From: SBBG01 sp033717875
GTDB lineage: Bacteria; Pseudomonadota; Gammaproteobacteria; Ga0077554; Ga007554
Length of the DNA: 37,856 nucleotides
Direction of reading: 5' to 3'
NCBI GenBank assembly: GCA_033717875.1
Contig: JADDKJ010000032.1
Coordinates: forward strand, 1-37,856
Position 1 is the first letter of the stretch, and every line of letters starts with the position of its first letter. Positions 26,005 through 36,601 of the stretch are shown piece after piece. Below the pieces are notes generated by a model, which saw only the letters and a program-made list of their open reading frames with translations, had not been told where the DNA came from and did not search any database. The position numbers were made by a program, and so were the translations under genes.

Positions 26005-27021
26005 TCAACTGAACTGTTTCAAGAAACGCAAGTCGTTCTCGAAAAATAATCGCAGGTCATTCACCCCATAGCGCAACATCGCCAAGCGCTCCACACCCAT
26101 GCCGAAAGCGAAGCCGGTATAGCGTTCGTTGTCGATGCCGACGTTGGCGAATACCTGGGGATGGATCATGCCGCAGCCCAGCACCTCCAGCCAGCCGGTC
26201 TGCTTGCATACACGGCAGCCGTGGCCGCTGCACATCACGCACTGGATATCCACCTCCGCCGAGGGTTCGGTGAAGGGGAAAAACGAGGGGCGGAAGCGGG
26301 TCTTCAGGTCCTGCTCGAAAAAGTTGCGCAGAAAATCGTTGAGCATCCCTTTCAGATCGGCGAAGCTCACATTCTCGTTCACTACGAATCCTTCCACCTG
26401 ATGGAACATCGGGGTGTGGGTGAGATCGGAATCGCAGCGATAGACGCGGCCGGGGGCGATCACCCGCAGCGGTGGCTGACGGTTTTTCATGACGTGGATT
26501 TGCACCGTCGAGGTGTGGGTGCGCAGCAAGGTACGGCTGTCGAAATAGAACGTGTCGTGCATCGCCCGTGCCGGGTGATGGGCGGGGATGTTCAGCGCCT
26601 CGAAGTTGTAATAGTCGCTCTCCGCCTCCGGTCCTTCGGCGACTTCGAAACCCGCCTGAGCGAACAGGCGCTCGATACGTTCCAGAGTGCGCGTAATGGG
26701 GTGCAAACCGCCGCCGGCCTGTCCTCTGCCCGGCAACGTCACATCCAGCGTCTCTTGCGCGAGCCTCGCCGCGACAGCGGCGTTCTCCAGCACCGCATGG
26801 CGTGCTTCGATGCTGGCGGTGACGGATTGCTTGGCCGTATTGACCGCCTGCCCGGCCTTGGGCCGCTCTTCGGGAGAGAGGTGGCCAAGACTCTTCAGGT
26901 ACTCCGTCAACAGCCCCTTCTTGCCGAGATAATGCACGCGCACCTGATCCAGATCGGCCAGGGTTTGCGCCTGCGCGATCGCCTGTTCAGCCTGCTGTAC
27001 AAGCGCTGTCAATTCTTGCAC
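26005..27021 (-). CDS. pheS: Phenylalanyl-tRNA synthetase alpha chain
   Basis: The catalytic subunit of PheRS. The 338-residue product has the N-terminal coiled-coil arm, VRVHYLGKKGLLTEYLKSLG, class II motif 2 (GRVYRCDSDLTHTPMFHQVE) and motif 3 (FAFGMGVERLAMLRYGV). The start is GTG 27021 with GGGGAT upstream; MQELTALVQQAEQ fits the family N-terminus. A strong terminator stands 25 bases before the start, so pheST expression probably depends on read-through or attenuation from rplT. Confidence 0.97.
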   Translation of the reverse strand: MQELTALVQQAEQAIAQAQTLADLDQVRVHYLGKKGLLTEYLKSLGHLSPEERPKAGQAVNTAKQSVTASIEARHAVLENAAVAARLAQETLDVTLPGRGQAGGGLHPITRTLERIERLFAQAGFEVAEGPEAESDYYNFEALNIPAHHPARAMHDTFYFDSRTLLRTHTSTVQIHVMKNRQPPLRVIAPGRVYRCDSDLTHTPMFHQVEGFVVNENVSFADLKGMLNDFLRNFFEQDLKTRFRPSFFPFTEPSAEVDIQCVMCSGHGCRVCKQTGWLEVLGCGMIHPQVFANVGIDNERYTGFAFGMGVERLAMLRYGVNDLRLFFENDLRFLKQFS

Positions 27022-27045
27022 TTGAATATCCCCGTTTTTCTGTCT

Positions 27046-27087
27046 GGCAAAAAAGAAACAGGGGAAAGGTGTTGGACCTTTCCCCTG
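27046..27087 (-). terminator. Terminator/attenuator between rplT and pheS
   Basis: CAGGGGAAAGGT (minus 27087-27076) pairs perfectly over 12 bp with ACCTTTCCCCTG around a CCAAC loop, followed by TTTCTTTTTTGCC. This occupies the position of the E. coli pheM attenuator. The only short ORF upstream (27112-27132, MTHHRR) has no Phe codon, so classic Phe-codon attenuation is not supported. Confidence 0.85.
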
Positions 27088-27139
27088 CTCTTCACTTCAA
27101 CGCCACCATCTTTAACGACGGTGATGGGTCATGGTGTCT

Positions 27140-27499
27140 TCAAGCAGACAGTCCGGCCTTGGCCTTTTCCGCCAGCACGGCAAACGCCGCCTTGTCGAAC
27201 ACCGCGATATCGGCCAGCACCTTGCGGTCGATTTCCACCGCGGCCTTGCCCAGGCCGTTGATGAAGCGGCTGTAGGACAGACCGCATTCACGCGCGGCGG
27301 CGTTGATGCGGGCAATCCACAGGCCACGGAAATCGCGCTTCTTCTGACGGCGATCGCGGTAGGCATATTGACCGGCCTTGATGACGCTCTGGGTCGCGAC
27401 ACGGAAGACATTTTTGCGTCTGCCGCGATGGCCCTTGGCTTGATCGATGACTTTTTTGTGTCTGGCGCGCGCGGTAACGCCACGTTTCACTCTTGGCAT
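27140..27499 (-). CDS. rplT: 50S ribosomal protein L20
   Basis: A 119-residue basic protein, essential for early 50S assembly and, in E. coli, a repressor of its own rpmI-rplT mRNA. It starts MPRVKRGVTARARHKK with KGHRGRRKNVFRVA and RDRRQKKRDFRGLWI. GAGGAG precedes the ATG. It follows rpmI by 18 bases. Confidence 0.98.
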   Translation of the reverse strand: MPRVKRGVTARARHKKVIDQAKGHRGRRKNVFRVATQSVIKAGQYAYRDRRQKKRDFRGLWIARINAAARECGLSYSRFINGLGKAAVEIDRKVLADIAVFDKAAFAVLAEKAKAGLSA

Positions 27500-27517
27500 G
27501 GCTTAGCTCCTCATTCC

Positions 27518-27715
27518 TTAACTATACGGCAGCAGGCGAATCAGGCCTGGCACGTCACGTTTGTCCACCATCGAGTCGGGGCGCAATTGACGCTTGCGCT
27601 TGGAGCTCTTCTTGGTGAGGATATGGTTACGGAACGACTGTTTATGCTTGAAGCCGCCGGACGCCGTGCGTTTGAAACGTTTGGCCGCGCCGCTATTGCT
27701 TTTCAACTTTGGCAT
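27518..27715 (-). CDS. rpmI: 50S ribosomal protein L35
   Basis: A 65-residue basic protein, MPKLKSNSGAAKRFKRTASG ... HILTKKSSKRKRQLR. ATG 27715 has GGAG seven bases upstream; the longer reading frame from 27733 is rejected. It sits between infC and rplT, as in most bacteria. Confidence 0.97.
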   Translation of the reverse strand: MPKLKSNSGAAKRFKRTASGGFKHKQSFRNHILTKKSSKRKRQLRPDSMVDKRDVPGLIRLLPYS

Positions 27716-27771
27716 TTGATACTCCGCATTCAATTGATTAAAAAACGTGTTGCCGAAGCCGGAACACGCAA

Positions 27772-28290
27772 CTATTTTTTAGGGGCAAGCACCATGACCA
27801 ACTGACGGCCTTCCATCTTGGGGTGTTGTTCGACCACCCCATGTTCCGCCAGATCGGTTTCGAGCCGTTGCACAATCTTCAGCCCGAGTTCCTGGTGCAT
27901 CAATTCCCGGCCACGGAACCGGATGGTTACCTTGGCCTTGTCCCCTTCATCTAGGAAACGTATCAGGTTGCGTAGTTTTACCTGATAATCCCCTTCTTCC
28001 GTCCCTGGCCGGAACTTCACTTCCTTAACCTGGATTTGCTTCTGTTTCTTCCTGGCCGCGTGCCGCTTCTTGCTCTCCTCGAACAGGTATTTACCGTAGT
28101 CCATGACACGGCATACCGGAGGCGCGGCATTGGGGACGATCTCGACCAGATCGAGCTCTGCTTCCTGAGCGATTTGCAGGGCTTCCCTGGAGGAAACCAC
28201 GCCCACCATTTTCCCGTCGGCGTCGATCAGGCGAACCTGAGGAACCCTGATCTCTTCGTTGAGGCGAACCTCTCGTTTTTCAGCGGTGAT
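27772..28290 (-). CDS. infC: Translation initiation factor IF-3 (rare ATC start)
   Basis: IF-3 checks start-codon pairing and keeps 30S and 50S apart. Read from ATC 28290 the product is 172 residues and has the full N-terminal domain (ITAEKREVRLNEEIRVPQVR). The first ATG in frame (28209) would remove 27 conserved residues. GGAGG at 28299-28303 lies eight bases before the ATC, supporting it as the start. A non-canonical start (ATT in E. coli) makes infC self-regulating because IF-3 discriminates against it. The start is three bases after the thrS stop. MVLAPKK is the family ending. Confidence 0.95.
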   Translation of the reverse strand: MTAEKREVRLNEEIRVPQVRLIDADGKMVGVVSSREALQIAQEAELDLVEIVPNAAPPVCRVMDYGKYLFEESKKRHAARKKQKQIQVKEVKFRPGTEEGDYQVKLRNLIRFLDEGDKAKVTIRFRGRELMHQELGLKIVQRLETDLAEHGVVEQHPKMEGRQLVMVLAPKK

Positions 28291-28293
28291 ACG

Positions 28294-30219
28294 CTAATCC
28301 TCCGAAACAGTAAGGCCGTGGTTTGCGACATCGGTTTTCAAGCGATCTGCAAAGGCGTCGATAGACATCGTGCCCAGATCCTTGCCGTCCCGCGTGCGCA
28401 CGGCCAGCAAACATTCGTTCATTTCCCGATCTCCCACAACCAGGAGATACGGCACACGTTGCAAGGTGTGCTCGCGGATTTTAAAGCCTATCTTCTCATT
28501 TCTCAAGTCCGGCATCACCCGGAATCCCTGTTTTTTCAGGGAATTCACTACTTCAGCGGCATAATCGGTCTGCCGGTCGGTGATATTCATCACCACGGCC
28601 TGCACCGGCGCCAGCCAGGCCGGGAAAAGGCCCGCGTGGTGTTCGATGAGGATGCCGATGAAGCGCTCCAGCGAGCCGAGGATGGCGCGGTGCAGCATCA
28701 CGGGTACTTTTTTGCTGTTGTCTTCGGCGATGTATGAGGCGCCCAGCCGCTCGGGCAGCGCGAAGTCGAGCTGGATGGTGCCGCACTGCCAGACACGGCC
28801 GATGCAGTCTTTCAGGGAGAATTCGATCTTGGGGCCATAGAAGGCGCCTTCGCCCGGTTGCAGGTCCCAGACCAGACCCTTGCTGTTCAGCGCCTGTTCC
28901 AGGCCATGCTCGGCTTTGTCCCACAAATCGTCGGCGCCGACGCGCTTTTCAGGGCGCGTGGACAGCTTTACCAGCACCTCGTGGAAACCGAAATCGGCAT
29001 AGACCTTGTGCACCAGGTCGATGAAGGCCGACACCTCGCTCTGGATCTGTTCTTCGGTGCAGAAGATGTGAGCATCGTCCTGCGTGAAGGCGCGCACCCG
29101 CATGATGCCGTGCAGCGCGCCGGAAGGCTCGTTGCGATGGCAGGAGCCGAATTCGGCTAGGCGCAGCGGCAGATCGCGGTAGCTCTTCAATCCCTGATTG
29201 AAGACCTGGATGTGCCCCGGGCAGTTCATCGGCTTGACGGCGAAATCACGGTTCTCCGAGTTCGTCGTGAACATGTTTTCGCGGTAGTTTTCCCAGTGGC
29301 CGGATTTCTCCCACAGCACCCGATCCATCACCTGCGGCGTGCGGATTTCCTGGTAATCGTTATCGCGGAACACCTGGCGCATGTATTGTTCGACCGCCTG
29401 CCAGATGGTCCAGCCGTTGGGGTGCCAGAATACCATGCCCGGCGCTTCTTCCTGGGCGTGGAACAGGTCGAGCTGCCTGCCGATCTTGCGGTGATCGCGC
29501 TTTTCGGCCTCTTCCAGGCGGTGCAGATAGGCATCGAGCGCCTTTTTGTCGGTCCAGGCCGTGCCGTAGATGCGTTGCAGCATCTCGTTTTTCGAATCGC
29601 CGCGCCAGTAGGCGCCGGCCACCTTCATCAGTTTGAAGGCCTTGATCTTGCCGGTCGATGGTACATGCGGCCCGCGGCATAAGTCGGTGAAGCCGCCCTG
29701 GCTGTAAAGAGACAGATCCTCGTGAGCGGGAATGTCTTCGATGATCTTCGCCTTGTACTCTTCGCCCATGCTGCGGAAGAACTCGATGGCCTGTTCGCGT
29801 GGCATCAGCGAGCGCGACACCGGCAGATCCTGGGTGGCGATCTCCCGCATCTTGGCTTCGATCGCTTGAAGGTCTTCGGGGGTGAATGGGCGCTTATAGG
29901 AAAAGTCGTAATAAAAGCCGTCTTCGATCACCGGGCCGATGGTCACCTGGGCGTCGGGGAACAGCTCTTTCACCGCTTGCGCCAGTAGATGGGCGCAGGA
30001 GTGATGGATGACCTCCAGCCCCTCGGCGTCCTTGTCGGTGACGATCGCCACGCCGGCGTCATGCGCGATGAGGCAGGAAGTATCGACCAGCTTGCCGTCC
30101 ACCTTCCCCGCCAAAGCGGCCTTGGCCAGCCCCGGCCCAATGCTTGCGGCAAGCTCTTGCACCGTGATGGGGCGATCAAAACTGCGCTGGCTGCCGTCAG
30201 GAAGGGTGATTAAGGGCAT
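28294..30219 (-). CDS. thrS: Threonyl-tRNA synthetase
   Basis: The 641-residue product (642 in E. coli) has the N-terminal TGS domain (MPLITLPDGSQRSFDRPIT), the editing domain with HSCAHLLAQAV and IGPVIEDGFYYDF, the class II core with the zinc ligand region MNCPGH near residue 332, and the anticodon-binding domain at the end. ATG 30219 gives the family start. Only 24 bases separate the start from the CCA end of tRNA-Val and no Shine-Dalgarno is visible there, so the long tRNA-mimicking operator of E. coli thrS cannot be present in that gap. Confidence 0.97.
   Translation of the reverse strand: MPLITLPDGSQRSFDRPITVQELAASIGPGLAKAALAGKVDGKLVDTSCLIAHDAGVAIVTDKDAEGLEVIHHSCAHLLAQAVKELFPDAQVTIGPVIEDGFYYDFSYKRPFTPEDLQAIEAKMREIATQDLPVSRSLMPREQAIEFFRSMGEEYKAKIIEDIPAHEDLSLYSQGGFTDLCRGPHVPSTGKIKAFKLMKVAGAYWRGDSKNEMLQRIYGTAWTDKKALDAYLHRLEEAEKRDHRKIGRQLDLFHAQEEAPGMVFWHPNGWTIWQAVEQYMRQVFRDNDYQEIRTPQVMDRVLWEKSGHWENYRENMFTTNSENRDFAVKPMNCPGHIQVFNQGLKSYRDLPLRLAEFGSCHRNEPSGALHGIMRVRAFTQDDAHIFCTEEQIQSEVSAFIDLVHKVYADFGFHEVLVKLSTRPEKRVGADDLWDKAEHGLEQALNSKGLVWDLQPGEGAFYGPKIEFSLKDCIGRVWQCGTIQLDFALPERLGASYIAEDNSKKVPVMLHRAILGSLERFIGILIEHHAGLFPAWLAPVQAVVMNITDRQTDYAAEVVNSLKKQGFRVMPDLRNEKIGFKIREHTLQRVPYLLVVGDREMNECLLAVRTRDGKDLGTMSIDAFADRLKTDVANHGLTVSED
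28299..28303 (-). promoter_or_regulatory. Shine-Dalgarno that fixes the infC start
   Basis: GGAGG on the minus strand, inside the last codons of thrS, is spaced eight bases from the ATC at 28290. No ATG, GTG or TTG lies at this distance, which decides the non-canonical start. Confidence 0.8.
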
Positions 30220-30243
30220 GATTGCAACTGGGGATTGGAATTC

Positions 30244-30320
30244 TGGTAGGCGCGATTGGACTCGAACCAACGACCCCCACCATGTCAAGGTGGTGCTCTA
30301 ACCAACTGAGCTACGCGCCT
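30244..30320 (-). tRNA. tRNA-Val (anticodon GAC)
   Basis: A 77-base cloverleaf: acceptor AGGCGCG/CGCGCCT, D-arm GCTCAGTTGGTTAGAGC, anticodon stem CCACC/GGTGG around TTGACAT (anticodon GAC), T-arm GTTGGTTCGAGTCCAAT, discriminator A, encoded CCA. It is directly upstream of thrS on the same strand and probably part of the same transcript. Confidence 0.97.
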
Positions 30321-30338
30321 GTATGCTCAAGAGGGCGC

Positions 30339-30367
30339 AAGATAGCATAAGAGGGAACAGGATACAA
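30339..30367 (-). promoter_or_regulatory. Probable promoter of tRNA-Val-thrS
   Basis: On the minus strand TTGTAT (30367-30362) and TATCTT (30344-30339) are separated by exactly 17 bases, placing the transcription start about 10 bases before the tRNA. No other start signal is evident before the thrS operon. Confidence 0.55.
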
Positions 30368-30387
30368 GCTGTAGCCAGACATTTCCG

Positions 30388-30569
30388 GGAACCTCTGAGA
30401 ACCTGTTTACGATCTCGCTGAAGGGCGCATCGCGGCGGTGCCCTTGATTATATGGGGGGCCTCAAAATGCTCACATACTCCGTGTATGCTGCGCTTTTTC
30501 GGCCATTTTCGCCTTGTGCTGGATCCCTTGATCGAGATCGTAAACAGGTTCTGATGTGTCAGAGATTCC
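30388..30569. repeat. Family 2 hairpin split by a family 1 element
   Basis: GGAACCTCTGA (30388-30398) and TGATGTGTCAGAGATTCC (30552-30569) are the two parts of a 26-bp hairpin. Removing the element between them and one of the two TGA copies gives a sequence that matches the complement of 13737-13762 at 24 of 26 positions. The right part also supplies the last codons and stop of nemA. Confidence 0.8.
30399..30551 (+). repeat. Family 1 hairpin element, copy 3 (153 bp)
   Basis: Perfect 19-bp terminal inverted repeats GAACCTGTTTACGATCTCG. The interior has CTGAAG next to the left end, CATACTCCGTGTATG (30474-30488), CGCTTTTTCG, TTCGCCTTG and CTTGATC before the right end, in the same order as copies 1 and 2. 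TGA lies on both sides (or CTGA if the terminal C is counted as target). Inserted in a family 2 hairpin. Confidence 0.85.
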
Positions 30570-31662
30570 CAAAAAATGGATAGTCAGTGTAACCCCGCGC
30601 ATCTCCGCCGTAGAACGTCGATGGGTCGGGCACGTTGAGCGGCGCATCTTTGGCGAAGCGCGCCGGCAGGTCAGGGTTGGCGAGGAACGGTACGCCGAAA
30701 GCGACGATATCGGCATCGCCCGCCGCCAGCGCTGCGTTGGCGCGCGTCTTGTCGTAACCTGCGTTGGTCATGTACACGCCTCGCCAGATGCGCCGCAGCT
30801 TGCGCAGATCGAAGGCGGGACCGGCGGCGCCGGGTATTTCTTTGCCCATTTCGGTGATGTGCAGGTAGGCCAGGCCAAAGCGGTTGAGTTGTTCCACGGC
30901 ATAGCTGAAGGTGGCTTCGGGATTGGAGTCGCGCATGTCGTTGAAAGGTTGGAGAGGGGACAGGCGGATGCCTACGCGACTCGCTCCCCAGACCGAGCAC
31001 ACGGCATCGGTGACTTCGAGCATCAGCCGCGCGCGATTCTCCACCCGGCCGCCATAGGCGTCATCGCGGTGATTGCTGCCGTCGCGCAGGAACTGGTCGA
31101 GCAGATAACCATTGGCGCCGTGGATTTCCACGCCGTCGAACCTCGCTTCCAGGGCATTGCGCGCACCGCTGCGGTACTGTTCGATGATGCCGGGGATTTC
31201 GGCCAGCTCCAGGGCGCGCGGAGTGACGAAGGGTTTGGGGCCTTCGTAAGTGAAGGCATCGCCTGCCGGTTTGATCGCCGACGGCGCCACCGGCAGCGCC
31301 CCCTCAGGTTGCAGCAAGGGGTGAGAGATGCGCCCGACATGCCACAGTTGCAGGAAGATCTTTCCGCCGCTCGCATGGACGGCATCGGTCACAAGCCGCC
31401 AGCCCGCCACCTGTTCAGGGCTGTGAATGCCTGGCGTCGCCGGGTAACCCACGCCCTGTGGCGAGACCTGTGAGGCTTCGGTGATGATCAGTCCCGCTGT
31501 TGCGCGCTGGGCATAGTGTTCGGCGTTGAGCGGTTGCGGCACATTGCCGGGACCGGCGCGGTTGCGCGTCATCGGCGCCATGGCGATGCGGTTGGAGAGG
31601 GTGTAAGGTCCGACCTGTAGCGGTGTGAACAGATCGATTTTCGGTGTTTCATTTATGGTCAT
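30559..31662 (-). CDS. nemA: Old Yellow Enzyme-type ene-reductase (NemA-like)
   Basis: An FMN- and NADPH-dependent reductase of activated C=C bonds and nitro groups (N-ethylmaleimide reductase family). The 367-residue TIM barrel shows LFTPLQVGPYTLSNRIAMAP, QLWHVGRISHP and the signature HGANGYLLDQFLRDGSNHR with AYGGRVENRAR. ATG 31662 gives the normal N-terminus; the longer frame to 31839 runs over the coiled-coil gene. The last codons (GNL) and stop come from the repeat at 30552-30569, so the C-terminus may be altered. It is likely co-transcribed with the small gene upstream (20-base gap). Confidence 0.92.
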   Translation of the reverse strand: MTINETPKIDLFTPLQVGPYTLSNRIAMAPMTRNRAGPGNVPQPLNAEHYAQRATAGLIITEASQVSPQGVGYPATPGIHSPEQVAGWRLVTDAVHASGGKIFLQLWHVGRISHPLLQPEGALPVAPSAIKPAGDAFTYEGPKPFVTPRALELAEIPGIIEQYRSGARNALEARFDGVEIHGANGYLLDQFLRDGSNHRDDAYGGRVENRARLMLEVTDAVCSVWGASRVGIRLSPLQPFNDMRDSNPEATFSYAVEQLNRFGLAYLHITEMGKEIPGAAGPAFDLRKLRRIWRGVYMTNAGYDKTRANAALAAGDADIVAFGVPFLANPDLPARFAKDAPLNVPDPSTFYGGDARGYTDYPFFGNL

Positions 31663-31682
31663 CGTGAACAAACCTCTTCGGC

Positions 31683-31949
31683 TTACAAGGTCTTGCGTAT
31701 CCGCTCGTAGCCGCGCTGAATCTCTTCGGCGGCCAGTTTCAAGGCCGCGAACACATCCTTGGACGCCTCCTCCGCGATACCGCCGGCCTGCTCTGTCTTG
31801 GCGCGCAGGTGCTCCAGTTTTTTCTCCAGTTCCTCCCATTGATCGCGTGCTTCGGCCTTGGCGAGGTGAAGCTGTACGATCAATTCATCGCGCTGCTGTT
31901 TTAAGCCGTCGAGCAGCGTATCCAGTTCTTTACGTGGCGCCGTGGGCAT
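31683..31949 (-). CDS. Small coiled-coil protein, unknown function
   Basis: An 88-residue, almost entirely helical, charged protein (LKQQRDELIVQLHLAKAEAR, EELEKKLEHLRAKTEQAGG, AAEEIQRGYERIRKTL) with heptad-like spacing. No signal peptide or membrane helix is visible. The ATG follows AAGGAGAG. I recognise no named family. It precedes nemA on the same strand with a 20-base gap, which suggests an operon but not a shared function. Confidence 0.75.
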   Translation of the reverse strand: MPTAPRKELDTLLDGLKQQRDELIVQLHLAKAEARDQWEELEKKLEHLRAKTEQAGGIAEEASKDVFAALKLAAEEIQRGYERIRKTL

Positions 31950-32107
31950 GGGGCTCTCCTTCTAATGGTCTCGGTAGTCCAGCAACCCTGAGTGTGCCAC
32001 ACATTCCCCCATCGTGAGGAGGTTTTTTTCCGTCAATCCATCGGGCATAAAAAATGCTGAATGTTCGGGAATGGCCGGATTTTCGGTGATGCGCACAAAA
32101 ACAGTCT

Positions 32108-32113
32108 TATAAT
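32108..32113 (+). promoter_or_regulatory. Possible -10 of the gnd-zwf-pgi promoter
   Basis: TATAAT lies 100 bases before gnd in the 264-base gap between divergent genes. The -35 region (GGTGAT at 17 bp) is poor, so this is tentative. Confidence 0.38.
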
Positions 32114-32165
32114 GAATGAACAGGTTTATAGTGCTCTAAAGTAATAAGGCAGGGGTGGCGATATA

Positions 32166-32182
32166 GGAAGTTATCAACTTCC
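32166..32182. promoter_or_regulatory. Perfect palindrome in the gnd leader
   Basis: GGAAGTT-ATC-AACTTCC, a 7-bp perfect inverted repeat 31 bases before the gnd start and downstream of the proposed -10. It could be a repressor operator or an mRNA hairpin; no regulator gene is nearby. Confidence 0.4.
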
Positions 32183-32213
32183 AATCGCAACAAGGAATCC
32201 AAGGAGACAAATC

Positions 32214-33130
32214 ATGAAGATGGCGATCATAGGACTGGGCAGGATGGGCGGCAACATGGCGCGCCGCTTGTGCCGGGGTGGCATCGAGGTGGTGGGTTAC
32301 AACCGTTCGCAGGACATCGTCAAAAAGCTGGCTGCGGAGGAGGGCATGATCCCGGCGGCCTCGGTGGCCGAGGCGGTGGAAAAGCTCTCGTCGCCGCGCG
32401 TGGTGTGGATCATGTTGCCAAGCGGTGAACCGACCGAGCAGCAGATCCGTGATTTGATCCCATTGCTTTCGCAAGGCGACATCATCGTCGATGGCGGCAA
32501 TTCCAATTATCACGACAGTCAGCGCCGGGGCGGGTGGCTGGCGCAGCACGGCATCGGCTTCATGGATGCGGGCACCTCCGGCGGCATCTGGGGGCTAGAG
32601 AACGGTTATTGCCTGATGGTGGGCGGCACGCCCGAGGTGGCCAAAGCCCTGGAGCCGGCGCTCAAGGTGCTCGCCCCCGCGCCCGACCGCGGCTGGGCGC
32701 ATGTCGGTCCGGTTGGTTCGGGCCACTTTACCAAAATGATCCACAACGGCATCGAATACGGCATGATGCAAGCCTTCGCCGAGGGGCTGGCGCTGTTGCG
32801 CGGCAAGGAAGAGTTTTCGCTCGATCTGGCGCAGATCACCGAATTGTGGCGCCACAGCTCGGTGGTGCGAAGCTGGCTGCTCGATCTCACCGCCGAGGCG
32901 CTGAAGGGCGGCCAGACGCTGGAGAATATCGCGCCCTACGTGGCGGACTCTGGCGAGGGGCGCTGGACGGCGATCGAGGCGGTCGATCAGGGCGTGCCCG
33001 CGCCGGTGATGACCCTGGCGCTGCAAATGCGTTTCGCCAGTCAGGACAGCGAGGGTTATGCTTACCGGCTGTTGTCGCTGATGCGTAATGCTTTTGGCGG
33101 ACATGCGATAAAGCAGCCGGGGGCGGAGTG

Positions 33131-33131
<1 letters not shown>
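32214..33131 (+). CDS. gnd: 6-phosphogluconate dehydrogenase, short form
   Basis: Oxidatively decarboxylates 6-phosphogluconate to ribulose 5-phosphate. At 305 residues it is of the short form (about 300) rather than the 470-residue enteric enzyme. Rossmann motif AIIGLGRMGGNMARRL, then VDGGNSNYHDS, DAGTSGGIWGLENG and the catalytic-lysine region GSGHFTKMIHNGIEYGMMQ. AAGGAG precedes the ATG. The stop shares one base with the zwf start. Confidence 0.95.
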
Positions 33132-34636
<1,505 letters not shown>

Positions 34637-34651
34637 TTATCGGGAGAAAGA

Positions 34652-36307
<1,656 letters not shown>

Positions 36308-36343
36308 AGGGCTTTGACCCCTAATTGCTTTTCTTCGAGTTTT

Positions 36344-36476
36344 CCGCAAGCCACGAATGACGAACCTTCAACGAAGCCAGCCCGGCGCGAGCCGTTGCGG
36401 TGCTTGCCGAAGTTGACGGAGTTTCCCTCAACAGACTGACCGCAAGCCACCGACAACGAACCATGAACGAAACTAC
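36344..36476. repeat. Diverged direct repeat downstream of pgi
   Basis: 36344-36380 and 36440-36476 both begin CCGCAAGCCAC and match at about 28 of 37 positions, 96 bases apart. On the minus strand both can be read as similar peptides (SFVACGKLEEKQ and LSVACGQSVEG) within a 111-codon frame, but there is no convincing start or Shine-Dalgarno, so I do not call a gene. The rest of 36308-36534 shows nothing else I can identify. Confidence 0.5.
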
Positions 36477-36534
36477 CTTGCTTCGAGATTGACTGGGCGT
36501 GAACGGAGCCGCGCACAAAAACAAACAGACAAGG

Positions 36535-36597
36535 TTCTAACGTAAAGTTGAGGGGCGCGCTGCTTTTTGCGCGTCCCTCTCGAATGCAGGGTTGGGC
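36535..36597 (+). other. attC-like recombination site 1
   Basis: TTCTAAC (36535-36541) and GTTGGGC (36591-36597) stand in the places of the RYYYAAC and GTTRRRY core sites of integron attC. The inner arms GAGGGGCGCGC and GCGCGTCCCTC pair at 10 of 11 positions, with one unpaired base farther out. The 63-base size is typical. The left core has one mismatch to consensus (T for R). Confidence 0.5.
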
Positions 36598-36601
36598 GGT
36601 G

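Noticed and set aside
27112..27132. Six-codon ORF (MTHHRR) as a pheM-like leader
   Set aside because: It contains no Phe codon and no clear ribosome site, so it cannot sense Phe-tRNA in the way pheM does.
31663..31839. N-terminal extension of the nemA frame
   Set aside because: It runs through the small coiled-coil gene; the Old Yellow Enzyme family starts at the ATG at 31662.
36344..36476. Direct repeats as a CRISPR array
   Set aside because: Only two diverged units with a 59-base gap, and no cas genes in the window.
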